A stretch of 64,000 nt of DNA from Bathymodiolus brooksi (lineage: Eukaryota; Mollusca; Bivalvia; Mytilida; Modiolidae): the NCBI GenBank assembly GCA_963680875.1, contig OY804579.1, positions 78,419,095-78,483,094 of the forward strand, in the 5' to 3' direction. The position numbers and the translations under genes were made by a program. Below, piece after piece: positions 1-11,188 of the stretch. The notes below the pieces were generated by a model that saw nothing but the letters and a program-made list of their open reading frames with translations, was not told the DNA's origin and made no database searches. Numbering within the stretch: position 1 is the stretch's first letter; each line of letters begins with the position of its first letter.

Positions 1-141
1 TCCGCTTCTTCTGCTTCTTCTCAGCAAAGCTTGTCCGGACCAAACCTTTTTTGTCTTACCAGATAAGTCAATTATATTTGGTATGTGGGTGCATGACCAT
101 AAGGCGGTGTGTCACATACCATAATGACCTTCGTGTGAACT

Positions 142-162
142 TGACCTTTGACCTCAAGGTCA
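142..162. promoter_or_regulatory. Nuclear-receptor-like half-site cluster
   Basis: TGACCTTTGACCT is a perfect DR1 arrangement (AGGTCA, one-base spacer, AGGTCA, read on the minus strand). It overlaps TGACCTCAAGGTCA, an inverted pair. DR1 is the known binding arrangement for RXR, HNF4 and COUP-type receptors. It sits in repeat-like sequence, so function is only a possibility. Confidence 0.25.
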
Positions 163-386
163 AATAATTGTTTTTTAAATAGTATCATTCAACTCATAAT
201 GTGTAACTTATTGTTGTACAGATGGCTGCATTAAGGGGAGACATAAGTTTTAGGTATCTAAAACAGTTCTTCCTAGTTTACCCCGATTTTGTGTGTTGCT
301 TAGAAATAAATTTTCTAAACTTAATGAGCTTTTCTGTAACTACATAGAGACGTTTTATGTTTTAGTCACAAATCTTACTTTGTAGT

Positions 387-473
387 GTTCATATACAATG
401 TACCAGCAGTTTTATGTTCATATACAATGTACCAGCAGTTTTATGTTCATATACAATGTACCAGCAGTTTTAT
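387..473. repeat. 29-bp tandem repeat, 3 copies
   Basis: The unit starts GTTCATATACAATG and recurs at 387, 416 and 445 with no visible differences, so this is a recent triplication. Confidence 0.9.
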
Positions 474-1110
474 GTTATCTTAACATGTTCAAGCATCTAT
501 AGTTTGTCTTTATGATGCAATAGAGTTGAATAAACATAATTTCATAATTGCTACTATAATGATAATCTCAAACATCATAAATTATTACTTTACTTAAATA
601 AAGTTCTTCTTTTCCAAGGCTGTCATCTAAATCTGCACTGCATACATTTCTTGAAGATTCTTTGGATCGTTTTTTATTGAATGTATATTTTTGACCAACT
701 TTTTTGTTGGTGTTTTCAGACTTAAATTGTTTTTGAACTTTAAAAAATAATAAAAGGCCCCCCCACCCCCCTCAGTTATAAAATGGTTAGTGCCTTATGT
801 GTTATCATTTTTTTTGTTGAGAGTTGTATAAAATCATCGAAACAAGGATGTTTTAATATGCTTTCTTTTTCTTCTGTGTTTACTCAATATCAACATATTT
901 TATCAACGCGGGATACATAGTAGGAAAATATTCAGAAATGATATCGGGAACAAACAATGATTCAAAAATAAAGTTAAGCACAAACAGAATATGAATGTAT
1001 TGTGTCAAATCTATGGTCACAATTTTTAATTTTCTTGTCGCATATAAAATGTAATACAACATTATTCTATGAAATAAGTGGTAGCATTTTACGCTTAACA
1101 AATACATTTT

Positions 1111-1700
1111 TAGCTCACCTTGCCAAAGGCAATGTGAGCTTTTGCCATCACTTGGCATCCATTGGTCGCTTTCTAAAAAAACATCTCTGAAACCGCTTGG
1201 ACACATGAACCAAAACTTGGTAGGAAGCATCTATTGAAGATCCTCTAAAAAAAATTGCCCATTTCGTCTCAATCTGTAAACAAACATGGCCACCATAAAG
1301 AATTCTTGGTTCTGGTTGGTCGATTACTAAGAATATTCTCCTCTGAAACCTCTTTGCCAAATAAAGCACATTTTTACAGGAATTTTCTATGGAAGGTCCT
1401 CTATAAAATTTCCTCATTTTATCCTGATTGAACGGAATAAATGGTCTCCATGGGCAATTCTTGTTTCTGATTAGTTGAAAAATCTTCTCCTAAAAATAGG
1501 AGACACAATGAATTGTTACTTTGTAGGAATGATGTAAAGGAGATCCTGTACAAAATTTCCATATTTTGTGCTGATCGTACTACTAATATAAGCTGCCATA
1601 GGCAGTTCTTGTTTGTGATTGGCCAATTAAAAAAAATATTTTCTAAAACCATTAGAATTTGATAGGAACCTACTATGGAAAAAAATGTCATAGGAGCCGT
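1111..1700 (+). mobile_element. Hairpin-capped core-repeat element, truncated copy
   Basis: It begins with the hairpin at 1112-1140 (arms AGCTCACCTTGCC and GGCAATGTGAGCT, loop AAA). About four degenerate copies follow of a roughly 150-bp core containing CTCTGAAACC, TTGGTAGGAAGCATC and AACATGGCCACC. The far-end hairpin seen in fuller copies (AGGCTCAG...CTGAGCCT) is missing, and the 3' boundary is approximate. Same family as 5196-6483, 36844-39822 and 46290-47932. No protein is encoded. Confidence 0.75.
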
Positions 1701-2842
1701 AATTATGTATCTGGATTGTCCCTTTGCTACTTGACATTCCTTTTAATTTTGGTACCCTACAGTTAGAATCTCGTGGCCACGCATTGGTATCTAATGGCCA
1801 TGTGATAAATATATATCTGCATGTCCCTTTCATGCTTCCAGAGTAAACATTCGAAAGAAAAATAATGATTAAAAAAGTAAAAATATTAATACAATTTGTA
1901 AGTTTTACTTGAATTTAAAAAAAAAATGAACACATTGTCAGAGTAAAGACAGTTTGAATTCTTTTTTTTATTTCATTATAAAAACTGATCTACAATGAGT
2001 TGAGTCCACTGCATCGCATGGCTACAATCAAGCAGCATCCCTTGACTTCAATAAACAGCATCACTTGACTTCAATCAAGCGATCATTTGTTTTCCATATG
2101 CATTTCCTCATTCAGATCATACAATCTGCTAAATATGGGGAGAGACACAATATCAAACATTACAATTTACATGATTTACAATGAATATTTTGAATAGACT
2201 CATCATCATCTCATTGAAAATTAACTTGTTCTTGCCATTATAATTAATTCTTGTTTTATTATGTGCCTGGGAAATTATTTATGTATGGGTTAAAACAAAG
2301 GCTGTCCATATTTTATGCACATTTAAAAACCAAGGCAAAGCTGAGGTCTTGAAATGTTCATAATAAAGACATGGACAACTGTTGTTTGACCATGTTAGAA
2401 CACAAACACTTCTCTGAGAATGTTAGAGTACATTGAAGGTCAATAACACTTAGATTTTTACTCTTAGAAATGGCTTAATATGTGTAGTACTTAGAACAGC
2501 ATTTTGACAAAAATTCCTAAAGTTGTTTTTTTTCAATTCCCTAGAGTTTAAAAAGGACAAAGAAACAATTATATCATTTCCTGTATATAAAGCATTTTAT
2601 TTTCATTAAATCAAGATTTATCACTCCCCACTCCCACCACAAAATTTCCAAAAAAATACATGACATCAGTCAATGCTTTGTTCTTCTTGGGTGTGACAGC
2701 TGATATTGCCTCGTGTTAAACAATCTTTGTGACTGTCTCAATTAGAAGTCTCAGAAGTTATCGATTCTATGTTATTCTTATATGTAAATTTGATATATAA
2801 ACTTTTAAATTCAATATCCATTTAATCTTCACAGTTTGAGAG
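1701..2842. other. Intergenic, no gene seen
   Basis: AT-rich sequence with no convincing exon. A short imperfect duplication lies at about 2030-2080 (the CTTGACTTCAAT phrase). The end is the poly-T tract forming the possible splice acceptor of the next feature. Confidence 0.6.
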
Positions 2843-2872
2843 TTTGCTTAACAATTTTTTTTTTTTTTTCAG

Positions 2873-3365
2873 GGTGAAGCCTGTACGTCAGGGCGAAAGA
2901 CGCTCGAGGCGTAAGTTGGGATTAGCCCCAGAGTATAAGGCCGAAGACCTTCCAGTTCGGACCAGGCGTCCCAGGGTTCTGGTACAAGCTCCCGAGCCTG
3001 TACCAGTGGTACAGACACCCATGTCTGTTCCAGTGGAGGCTATGCCCACTGAATTACCACGGGATTTGCAGAATCCTGTGGTGGTTTCCCCTGTTGTCAG
3101 ACTTGTTTTTTTTTCGCCTACACCAGCTGTTAATTCAGCAGATGTAGACGATGAAGCAATGGCTGCTATAGGCCAGCGAGTTGTAGCTGAAGCACCCTGT
3201 GTAGCTTTGGAGGTGGTGACAGAAGAGCAGGTTTTTGAGGCCATAGACAGCATCCCAGTTGTTCCTGTTGCCCCTGCTCCTCAGAGAGGTTGGACTCAGT
3301 GGTGTGTTAGGGCTGCTCTTGCTGTCGGCAATATGATTGTCAATGACGGGCATGTTTTCTTTTAA
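2873..3365 (+). CDS. Orphan 3'-terminal exon, unknown protein
   Basis: A long pyrimidine run ending in CAG (to 2872) is a strong acceptor. After it an open frame of about 163 codons runs to a TAA at 3363-3365. Translation with one leading base gives a very basic start (VKPVRQGERRSRRKLG), then a Pro/Val-rich middle (VQAPEPVPVVQTP) and a C-terminal end with GWTQWCVRAALAVGN. Base composition is clearly more G+C-rich than the AT-rich flanks, which favours real or recently coding sequence. I recognise no domain, transmembrane segment or signal. No upstream exon is visible between the left edge and here, so it may be the last exon of a gene entering from the left, a captured exon, or the tail of a transposon ORF. 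The minus-strand frames in the same place are shadows. Confidence 0.45.
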
Positions 3366-3477
3366 GGGGAAAAATTTCTAAATTCAAAAAGGGGTTTCAA
3401 TTTTGAAAACATTTCGGAAAGATCATGGTTCAGTCTGTTGTAGCAAAGATTTGGAATTTCTCATCATTGTTATGTTT

Positions 3478-4190
3478 TTATATTGGAGTTATCTCCCTTT
3501 TTTTATATTGGAGTTACCTCCCTTTTTATATTGGAGTTACCTCCCTTTTTTATATTGGAGTTATCTCCCTTTTTTATATTGGAGTTATCTCCCTTTTTTA
3601 TATTGGAGTTATCTCCCTTTTTCATATTGGAGTTACCTTCCTTTTTTATATTGGAGTTATCTCCCTTTTTTATATTGGAGTTACCTCCCTTTTTTATATT
3701 GGAGTTATCTCCCTTTTTTATATTGGAGTTACCTCCCTTTTTTATATTGGAGTTATCTCCCTTTTTTAATAGGAGTTACCCCCTTTTTTATATTGGAGTT
3801 ATCTCTCTTTTTTAATAGGAGTTACCTCCCTTTTTTATATTGGAGTTATCTCCCTTTTTATATTGGAGTTATCTCCCTTTTTTATATTGGAGTTATCTCC
3901 CTTTTTTTAAAATAGGAGTCATCTCCCTTTTTATATTGGAGTTATCTCCCTTTTTTATATTGGAGTTATCTCCCTTTTTTTAATAGGAGTTATCTCCCTT
4001 TTTTCATATTGGAGTTACCTCCCTTTTTTATATTGGAGTTCTCTCCCTTTTTTTTAAAATAGGAGTTACCTCCCTTTTTCATATTGGAGTTACCTCCCTT
4101 TTTTATATCTCCCTTTTTTTTTATATTGAAGTTATCTCCCTTTTTTATTTTGCACGATTGCATTGCAATCTATTAAATTGGAGTTACCTC
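3478..4190. repeat. Minisatellite, about 25-bp unit, about 28 copies
   Basis: The unit is approximately TTTATATTGGAGTTATCTCCC with a T-run of 4-7. It varies between GTTATC and GTTACC and between TATATTGG and AAATAGG. Units in the right half are more variable in length. Open frames across it (YWSYLPF-like) are by-products of the tandem unit, not genes. Confidence 0.92.
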
Positions 4191-4196
4191 ACTTTT

Positions 4197-4315
4197 TAGC
4201 TCACCTGACCCAAAGGGTCATGTGAGGTCTTGGCGTCCGTCGTCCGTCCGTTAACTTTTCTTATTTTAATCTACTCCTCTGAAACAACTGGACCAAATGG
4301 AGTTATCTCTCATTG
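4197..4315 (+). mobile_element. Short fragment of the hairpin-capped element
   Basis: The hairpin at 4198-4228 has arms AGCTCACCTGACCC and GGGTCATGTGAGGT. It is followed by GTCCGTCGTCCGTCCGTTAAC and the start of a core (CTCCTCTGAAACAACTGG). It is truncated after about 120 bases where the minisatellite-like phrase GGAGTTATCTC resumes. Confidence 0.7.
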
Positions 4316-5195
4316 TACAGTGGATGGAATTTGGGCCGAGCCCAGTAACAGTATTACTGAATTAGAATTATTTTCAATACTGTGTACTGCCTTATATTTT
4401 CTTTAATATTATTGATTATTGTTTATTGCATTATTAATTTTATTTGATGTTTGATTGTTATGCTCATATGGGCCAAGGATTTATATAGATTTCTATATAT
4501 AAATCCTTGTATGGGCTGATAATTCGAAAATATTTTTTTTATCTTATCTAAGCAGGGGATTATAGGAGAAGGAAACACGTTATGCGATCTGCGGAAGAAT
4601 TCCGTTCGAGGTTTTTCGCATTTTTCATTGTGAGGTATACTATAACTATTCCGTGTAGGGTGGTGCATTCGGAATATATCTTCCAACTGAGAAATCACGC
4701 AAGAAACAGCACTTGTAGATCTCATTGGTCAACTACTGGGTTTATTTTGTACGGATGACCGAATAAGAACTTCGAACTGAATATTATTAATATGTGAAGG
4801 TGCGGCCTTTGAAGAGGATGGAAACATATTTGAGATTAAATAAAATGTTAAAAATCATTTTATAGAAAGTTAAATGATGTTTTGGAACAGTAAAGAATGT
4901 AAAATTACGCACTTCTCTGATTATATATTCACTGAAAATATATTAAAAACAATCTTATCTAAATATTGATAATTTTCAGTAAAAGAAAAAAAATCTCATA
5001 ATATTACCTATAAGTGCTAATTTAAGCAATGTAGAAGTTTAAAATATCTGAATAAAGATAATAAATTAACTTTGTTATTCTCATATGTGCAGAAAAGAAG
5101 TTTTAAAATGTGGGCACATGCAGATGTTTTGAACCAAGAAAACTATTCCTGTACAATAACAATTAATATTGAAATGATACTTGTTTGTTCTTTTT
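4316..5195. other. Intergenic, no gene seen
   Basis: AT-rich with no exon I can support. A minus-strand open frame of 100 codons at 4423-4725 has no recognisable domain or splice context. Confidence 0.55.
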
Positions 5196-6483
5196 AGCTC
5201 ACCTTGCCAAAGGCAATGTGAGCTTTTGCCACCACTTGGCGTCCGTCGTCTGTCATCCATTAATTTTTCACAATTTAATCTTCTCCTCTGAAACCCCTCA
5301 GCCAAATGGAGTGAAACTTAGTAGGAAGCATCTATGGAAGGTCCTCTATAAAGATTGCCTATTTTGTCCCGATCCATTGACAAACATGGCCACCATAGGC
5401 AATTCTTGTTTCTGATTGGCCGATTTTTTTAAATCTTCTCCTCTGAAATCGCTTGGCCAAATGATCGAAACTTGGTAGGAAGCATCTATGGCATGTCCTC
5501 TATAAAGATTGCTCATTTCGTCCCAATACGTTAACAAACATGGCCGCCACAGGCAATTCTTGTTTCTGATTGGTAAATTTCTAAAAAATCTTCTCCTCTG
5601 AAGCCACTTTGCCAAATGAACCGAAACTTGGTAGGAAGCATCATTGGAAGGTCCTCTATAAAGACTGCTCATTTAGTTCCGATCCGTTAACAAACATGGC
5701 CACCATAGGCAATTCTTGTTTCTGATTGGCCAATTTTTAAAAATCTTCTCTTAAACCACTTGGCCAAATGAACTGAAACTCAGTAGGAAGCATCTATGGC
5801 AGGTCCTCTATAAAGATTGCTTATTTCGTCCCGATCCGTTATCAAACATGGCCGCCACAGACAATTCTTGTTTCTGATTGGTTGATTTCTAAAAAATATT
5901 CTCCTCTAACCACTTGGTTAAATGAATCTAAATTTGGTATGAAGCATCCTTGGAAGGACCTCTATAAAGATTGCTCATTTAGTTCTGATCCGTTAACAAA
6001 CATGGCCACCACAGGCAATTCTTGTTTCTGATTGGTTGATTTCTAAAAAAAATCGTCGGTCTCCTCTTAAACCGCTTGGCTAAATGAATCGAAACTTGGT
6101 AGGAAGCATCCTTGGAAGGTTCTTTATAAACATTGCTCATTTAGTTCCGATCCGTTAACAAACATGGCCACCAAAGGCAATTCTTGTTTCTGATTGGTTG
6201 ATTTCTAAAAAAATCTTCTTCTCTGAAACTGCTTAACCAAATGAATCGAAACTTGGTAGGAAGCATCCTTGGAAGGTCATCTGTAATGATTGCTTATTTA
6301 TTTCCGGTCTGTTATTAAACATGGCCACCACTGGCCATTCTTGTTTCTAATTGGTCGATTTCTAAATATCTTCTTCTCTGTAACTGCTTAGCCTAATGAC
6401 CAAAACTTGGTGGGAAGCACCTATTAAGCTTCCTCAAAGCAGAATGAAAGGTGAGCGACACAGGCTCAGCACTGAGCCTCTAG
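5196..6483 (+). mobile_element. Near-complete hairpin-capped core-repeat element
   Basis: One end is the hairpin at 5196-5224 (arms AGCTCACCTTGCC / GGCAATGTGAGCT). Next comes a GTCCGTCGTC-type stretch, then about eight copies of a roughly 155-bp core (marker CTTCTCCTCTGAA at about 5280, 5439, 5592, 5745, 5899, 6060, 6217 and 6371). The other end is a second hairpin, AGGCTCAG-CA-CTGAGCCT, at 6462-6479, followed by CTAG. There are no coding frames of note. The layout (both ends palindromic, tandem core of about 160 bp, short GTCC-type microsatellite) resembles the non-autonomous core-repeat elements called pearl/HINE in bivalves and other invertebrates. That assignment is an inference. Confidence 0.82.
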
Positions 6484-7074
6484 TTCTTTAGGCCATTGTG
6501 TTGTCTGTGCTCAATTTACGTATTCTGATTACCGATTTGGCATCTTCAAACTCTTCTTACCTATGTTATGAGCGCTATTTATTCATTATTGATGATCTTC
6601 TTTAGAAATGTGATACTTTTATATGTAAACATGTTTTTTTCCCCTTTATATACTGACATAGTGCATAATTTAAGAGAATACCATTTTTAAAGTTGTTTTT
6701 CACATCAAAGTTTATGAATTCTTTGATAGCATAATTAAAGAAGGGTTTGAAGATACCAAAGGGGTAATCAGAATCCGTTTTTGATAAGCATATGACTTAG
6801 TGCTAATTGAATATGAATGAGTACATTGTAATATCCCCTGCTAACAAATATCATCAATGAACAATAAGTTTAATAAATTTTATCCTGCAATGACAGCATT
6901 TACCGACCAATATAGCCTGCCCAATATTTTTTTTGATATTGGTCAGTTATAAATAGAACATACAAATGTAAGCCGCGCCCACATGGGGGGATATTGTTTT
7001 CAAATGCATACAAAAAATTATTTCAAATACTTTTATCATCGTCCAGTATGTTTATTTACGATTTAAAATTGCAG
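6484..7074. other. Intergenic, no gene seen
   Basis: AT-rich. I see no exon, RNA gene or clear repeat here. Confidence 0.6.
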
Positions 7075-7240
7075 GATAAATACAATACATGTGCACTGTC
7101 GAAGCATATAGGTAAATATGTGTATTCGGCACGAAACGCGGGAAAAGGCTCGGCAAAGCCTCGCCTTTCCCCCCGTTTCTAAGCCTCGTACACATATTAC
7201 CTATATGCTTCGACAGTGCACAAGTATTGTAAATTTATTT
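7075..7240. repeat. Long inverted repeat (foldback)
   Basis: The arm from GTGCACTGTCGAAGC (7091 onwards) pairs with GCTTCGACAGTGCAC (ending 7221). The strongly paired part is about 34 bases, weaker pairing extends outward, and the G+C-rich centre (AAAAGGCTCGGCAAAGCC) also folds. It is likely a MITE or foldback element. Confidence 0.8.
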
Positions 7241-7772
7241 GTTGTAATAGCCAGTCGAAAAAAACATGCATTCTGCATAGTTTGTTCGACTTGTCTAGAA
7301 ATTGCAGTTTATAAATCCATTCAAATGTATTCAAATTCATAAATACTATCATTATATTAGGTAGCCGAATTATAATACGAACCTTTACCCCATTGTTTGT
7401 GTAAATACAACAGGTTGTGACAGACCCGCTTAAAAATAAAAGGGTGGTCAGTCGCGACCCATGACAAATAAACAAGTAGAAAGCTGTTTTCTAAATCACA
7501 ATTCATCAATTCATTTTTGTTGTACTGATTCCTTGCTTATGACACACCGTGGTGGACTTAGTTTGAGTATCATTATTTGGAGAATTGGAGGAGGGGGCCA
7601 AGTTTCCTTTCACCCTGGGGCCCAAAAATTCTCTTGGCGGCCCAGGTCTTAAGTTATATTTGAACATTAATCTATAGGATTTAATAACCACCGGAAAAGT
7701 TCTGAGTTCATAGCAAACAGCTAAATTTTACGCTTAGCCCTGTTCCCCAAGGAGGTTTTTAAGAATAATATT

Positions 7773-8363
7773 TATACCCCCCGCAACGAAGTTGTAGGAG
7801 GGTATACTGGTTTCACCATGTCCGTCCGTCCGTCTGTAGACAAATCCTATGTCGTACGATAACTTGAGTTGTGTTTCTTAGAATCTTTTAAAATTTTATC
7901 AGCTGTTTACTGGTGAAGAGACGAGGATCCCTTTCATTTTTGACGATTTTCACTTTTGCTGTTCCAGAGTTATTGGACTTGCTATGACGGAAAATAGGAT
8001 GTTTACCCTATGTCGTATGATAACATGAATAGTGTTTCTCAGGATGTTTTGAAATTTTATCAGCAGTTTTCCGGTGAAGAGAGGAGGATCCCTTTAATTT
8101 TTGACGATTTTCACTTTTGTCCTTCCAGAGTTATTGGACTTTATATGACGGAAAATAGGATTTTTACTCTATGTCATATGATAACTTGAGTAGTGTTTCT
8201 CAGAATGTTTTGAAATTTTATCAGCAGCTTACCGGTGAAGAGAGGAGGGCCCCTTTCATTTTTGGTCGGAACAATCAGTAATGTTTTGGTAATGGAAATA
8301 AGTTGGATAGATGTGGGGAGCGGTGGGTATATCTTAGTGAGCTGTACTCACAGTAATACTAGT
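7773..8363 (+). mobile_element. Second family of hairpin-capped core-repeat element
   Basis: It starts with a hairpin at 7773-7806 (TATACCCCCCGCAAC / GTTGTAGGAGGGTATA). GTCCGTCCGTCCGTCTG follows, then three copies of a roughly 161-bp core (markers at about 7848, 8009 and 8169; phrase GACGATTTTCACTTTTG). The right part ends near GTGAGCTGTACTCAC, another small inverted repeat. Sequence is unrelated to the AGCTCACC family, but the architecture is the same. No coding frame. Confidence 0.75.
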
Positions 8364-8606
8364 TTGAATTGAGTCTCAAATTTGTTTTACCAAATGCTTT
8401 AACATTTGGTTTAAACTTCAGACCCATACATTAAGATATGCCTCAATTCACAACAACGTGTTTAAATTGAATCTAAACGGTTCTTTTATCCACCTGTAGT
8501 TACAATGTACATGTACATGACAAATCTACAGTCATTGTTCTCACATATGTATTTATCTTTTAACCATAACAACCGATGTTAAACTTATGACTACAACGGC
8601 TTAAAA

Positions 8607-9380
8607 CCCATAGACATTGGGACCTCAGTTTGTACCATAGACATTGGGACCTCAGTTTGTACCATAGACATTGGGACCTCAGTTTGTACATAGACATTGG
8701 GACCTCAGTTTGTACCATAGACATTGGGACCTCAGTTTGTACCATAGACATTGGGACCTCAGTTTGTACCATAGACATTGGGACCTCAATTTGTACATAG
8801 ACATTGGGACCTCAGTTTACACCATAGACATTGGGACCTCAGTTTGTACCATAGACATTGGGACCTCAGTTTGTACCATAGACATTGGGACCTCAGTTTT
8901 TACATAGACATTGGGACCTCAGTTTGTACCATAGACATTGGGACCTCAGTTTGTACCATATACATTAGGACCTCAGTTTGTACATAGACATTGGGACCTC
9001 AGTTTGCACCATAGACATTGGGAACTCAGTTTGTACCATAGACATTAGAACCTCAGTTTGTACCATAGACATTGGGACCTCAGTTTGTACCATAGACATT
9101 GGGACCTCAGTTTGTACCATAGACATTGGGACCTCAGTTTGCACCATAGACATTGGGACCTCAGTTTGTACCATAGACATTGGGACCTCAGTTTGTACCA
9201 TATACAATGGGACCTCAGTTTGTACCATAGACATCTCAGTTTATACCATAGACATTGGGACCTCAGTTTGTACCATATACATTGGGATCTCAGTTTGTAC
9301 CATAGATATTGGAACCTCAGTTTGTACCATAGACATTGGGGCCTCAGTTTGTACCATAGACACTGGGACCTCAGTTTGTG
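8607..9380. repeat. Minisatellite, 27-bp unit, about 29 copies
   Basis: The unit is close to GTACCATAGACATTGGGACC followed by TCAGTTT. A shorter variant lacking one base (GTACATAGAC) recurs every few units in the left half. Because 27 is a multiple of three, long frames appear on both strands (MSMVQTEVP-like, HRHWDLSLY-like). These are artefacts. Confidence 0.93.
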
Positions 9381-9429
9381 CAAAATTGAATCTACAGGTC
9401 AAAAGAATGTTTCATTCCATTAAAACATT

Positions 9430-10252
9430 TTTTTTCTCCATTGTAGTCTACGTAATTTTTTGTACTCCATGGTCTGAACCCCATGTGTAAATGTTTGTAC
9501 TCCATGGCCTGGACCTCATGTGTAAATATTTGTAATCCATGGTCTGGACCCAATGTGTAAATGTTTGTAATCCACGACCTGGACCTCGCGTAAATGTTTG
9601 TAATCCATGGCCTCGACCCCACAAAAATGTTTGTAATCCATGACCTGGACCCCGTGTGTAAATGTTTGTAATCCATATCCTGCATCCCATGTGTAAATGT
9701 TTGTACTCTATGGCCTGGATCCCATGTGTAAATGTTTGTAATCCATGACATGGACCCCATGTGTAAATGTTTGCAATCCATGACCTGGACACCACCTAAA
9801 TGTTTGTAATCCATGGCCTGAACCCCACGTAAATGTTTGTAATCCATGACCTGAACCCCTCATGTAAATGTGTGTAATCCATGACCTGGACACCACCTAA
9901 ATGTTTGTAATCCATGGCCTGAACCCCACGTAAATGTTTGTAATCCATGACCTGCACCCCTTATGTAAATGTGTGTAATCCATGACCTGGACCCCACCTA
10001 AATGTTTGTAATCCACGGCCTGAACCCCACGTAAGTGTTTGTAATCCATGACCTGTACCCCTTATGTAAATGTGTGTAATCCATGACCTGGACCCCTTAT
10101 GTAAATGTGTGTAATCCATGACCTGGACACCACCTAAATGTTTGTAATCCACGGCCTGAATCCCACGTAAATGTTTGTAATCCATGACCTGGACCCCTTA
10201 TGTAAATGTGTGTAATCCATGACCGGGACCCCACATAAATGTTTGTACTCCA
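9430..10252. repeat. Minisatellite, 32-35-bp unit, about 24 copies
   Basis: The unit is approximately TTTGTAATCCATGACCTGGA followed by CCCCATGTGTAAATG, with end variants ATGTGTAAATG, ACCTAAATG and CACGTAAATG. In the right half the variants recur in a fixed three-unit order with a period near 100 bp. Long frames through it are artefacts. Confidence 0.92.
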
Positions 10253-10445
10253 TGTCTTCTTCTTCTTCCATAAGCGTACAGACACCACTTGGTGCATTGT
10301 TTTAAGGTAACGCATGAGCGGTGCGGATTAAAAATAATTGAACAAAAATAAAGTGAAATTGTGTGAAAAAAGGGTATATACAGTGCTACTTAAAAACAGC
10401 TGGAATCATATTAGCGGAGTCTGGTGTTGTCCAATCCTTGACGGA

Positions 10446-10598
10446 ATCAGGGGCGGATGCAGGATTTCAAGTTAGGGGGGGTGCACTGGTATTTCGTGTG
10501 AAAAATCACAATTTTACGCCAAAAAAAATCAATTTTTCTTCAATTTTAGGGGGGGGGGCGTGTGCCGGGCGCACCCCCCTCCCTGGATCCGCCCTGGG
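10446..10598. mobile_element. MITE-like element with GGGGCGGATGCAGG ends
   Basis: The left end, GGGGCGGATGCAGGATT, pairs with the right end, CCTGGATCCGCCCTG. Inside each is a G-run or C-run (GGGGGGGTGCAC / GGGCGCACCCCCCT). A related left end occurs near 11936 (GCCGATGCAGGATTTCA). Confidence 0.65.
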
Positions 10599-10740
10599 AA
10601 TGCCTCCTTGAGGATGACTGTTCCACTATTTGTGCTGGTAGATTGTTCCAGATTCTGATGGTGTCTAGAAAGAAAGACCTCTGGTATATTAAAGTTCTTG
10701 CGAACGGTATCTGGGATCATGCATGTGTTTTTCCACATAT
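10595..10740 (-). pseudogene. LINE reverse-transcriptase C-terminal remnant
   Basis: Minus-strand translation gives SFFLDTIRIWNNLPAQIVEQS, matching the SFFPRTI..WN.LP signature found near the C-terminus of many non-LTR retrotransposon polymerases. Upstream sequence in another frame (IPDTVRKNFNIPE) suggests a frameshift. Only about 50 codons survive, between a MITE and a palindrome. Confidence 0.45.
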
Positions 10741-10814
10741 GAGTAAAATGCCAACCTTCCAGTTAAATTTGAAGGTTGGCATTTTACTCATATGCGAAAA
10801 ACATCTGCATGACC
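10715..10814. repeat. Imperfect palindrome, about 44-base arms
   Basis: The left arm ends CATATGAGTAAAATGCCAAC-CTTC and the right arm starts GAAGGTTGGCATTTTACTCA, around an 11-base spacer (10760-10770). The inner 26 or so bases pair perfectly. Outer parts (GATCATGCATGTG / CATCTGCATGACC) pair with mismatches. It overlaps the LINE remnant edge and looks like an inverted local duplication. Confidence 0.8.
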
Positions 10815-11188
10815 GCATCATTTCACTAGAGAGCAGGTTTGGGCATATGAAACTAGTTTACAATTGAAGTGTCTGTACCAAGACAGGAAAGTGATGTCAT
10901 ATTTGTGTTATTGGGTCGATTTTACCTTAATTTCTACGATTTTTCCATTAGAGTTTGGAACTACTATGTGGTATTTTTGCCGTTTTCATTTTATTTGTAT
11001 AGTGTTGTTGTTTATCTACAAGTTAAAATTTTTATGTGACAAAAATAATTGTATGTCTGCATGTGACTAAAGAGCTTTACGACAGTTACACCACTGTGAA
11101 AAAAGACACATAGCCGTCGCAGTTGGTTTTAATATTGATAGGCTTACATGTTGTTAAAATCCACCTGTGATGTAAATCTATTGTCTAA

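Larger units (their letters stand above)
1..1100. other. Intergenic, no gene seen
   Basis: I see no coding exon here. The first 180 bases resemble a dispersed molluscan repeat containing clustered TGACCT half-sites. A short tandem repeat lies at 387-473. The rest is AT-rich with mononucleotide runs. Confidence 0.6.

Noticed and set aside
3403..3915. Long open frames with YWSYLPF or ILELSPFF repeats
   Set aside because: They are read-through of the 25-bp minisatellite in three frames; no start context, splice sites or unique sequence.
4423..4725. 100-codon minus-strand frame as a gene
   Set aside because: No domain, no splice context, ordinary length for chance in this composition.
8560..9490. 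Open frames on both strands with MSMVQTEVP or HRHWDLSLY repeats
   Set aside because: A 27-bp unit keeps any stop-free frame open on both strands; the protein repeat is a by-product.
8607..10252. CRISPR-like array
   Set aside because: The units are contiguous tandem repeats without unique spacers, and the sequence is animal.
9392..10315. Open frames with MDYKHL or HGLQTFT repeats
   Set aside because: Also produced by a tandem unit; several frames are open at once.
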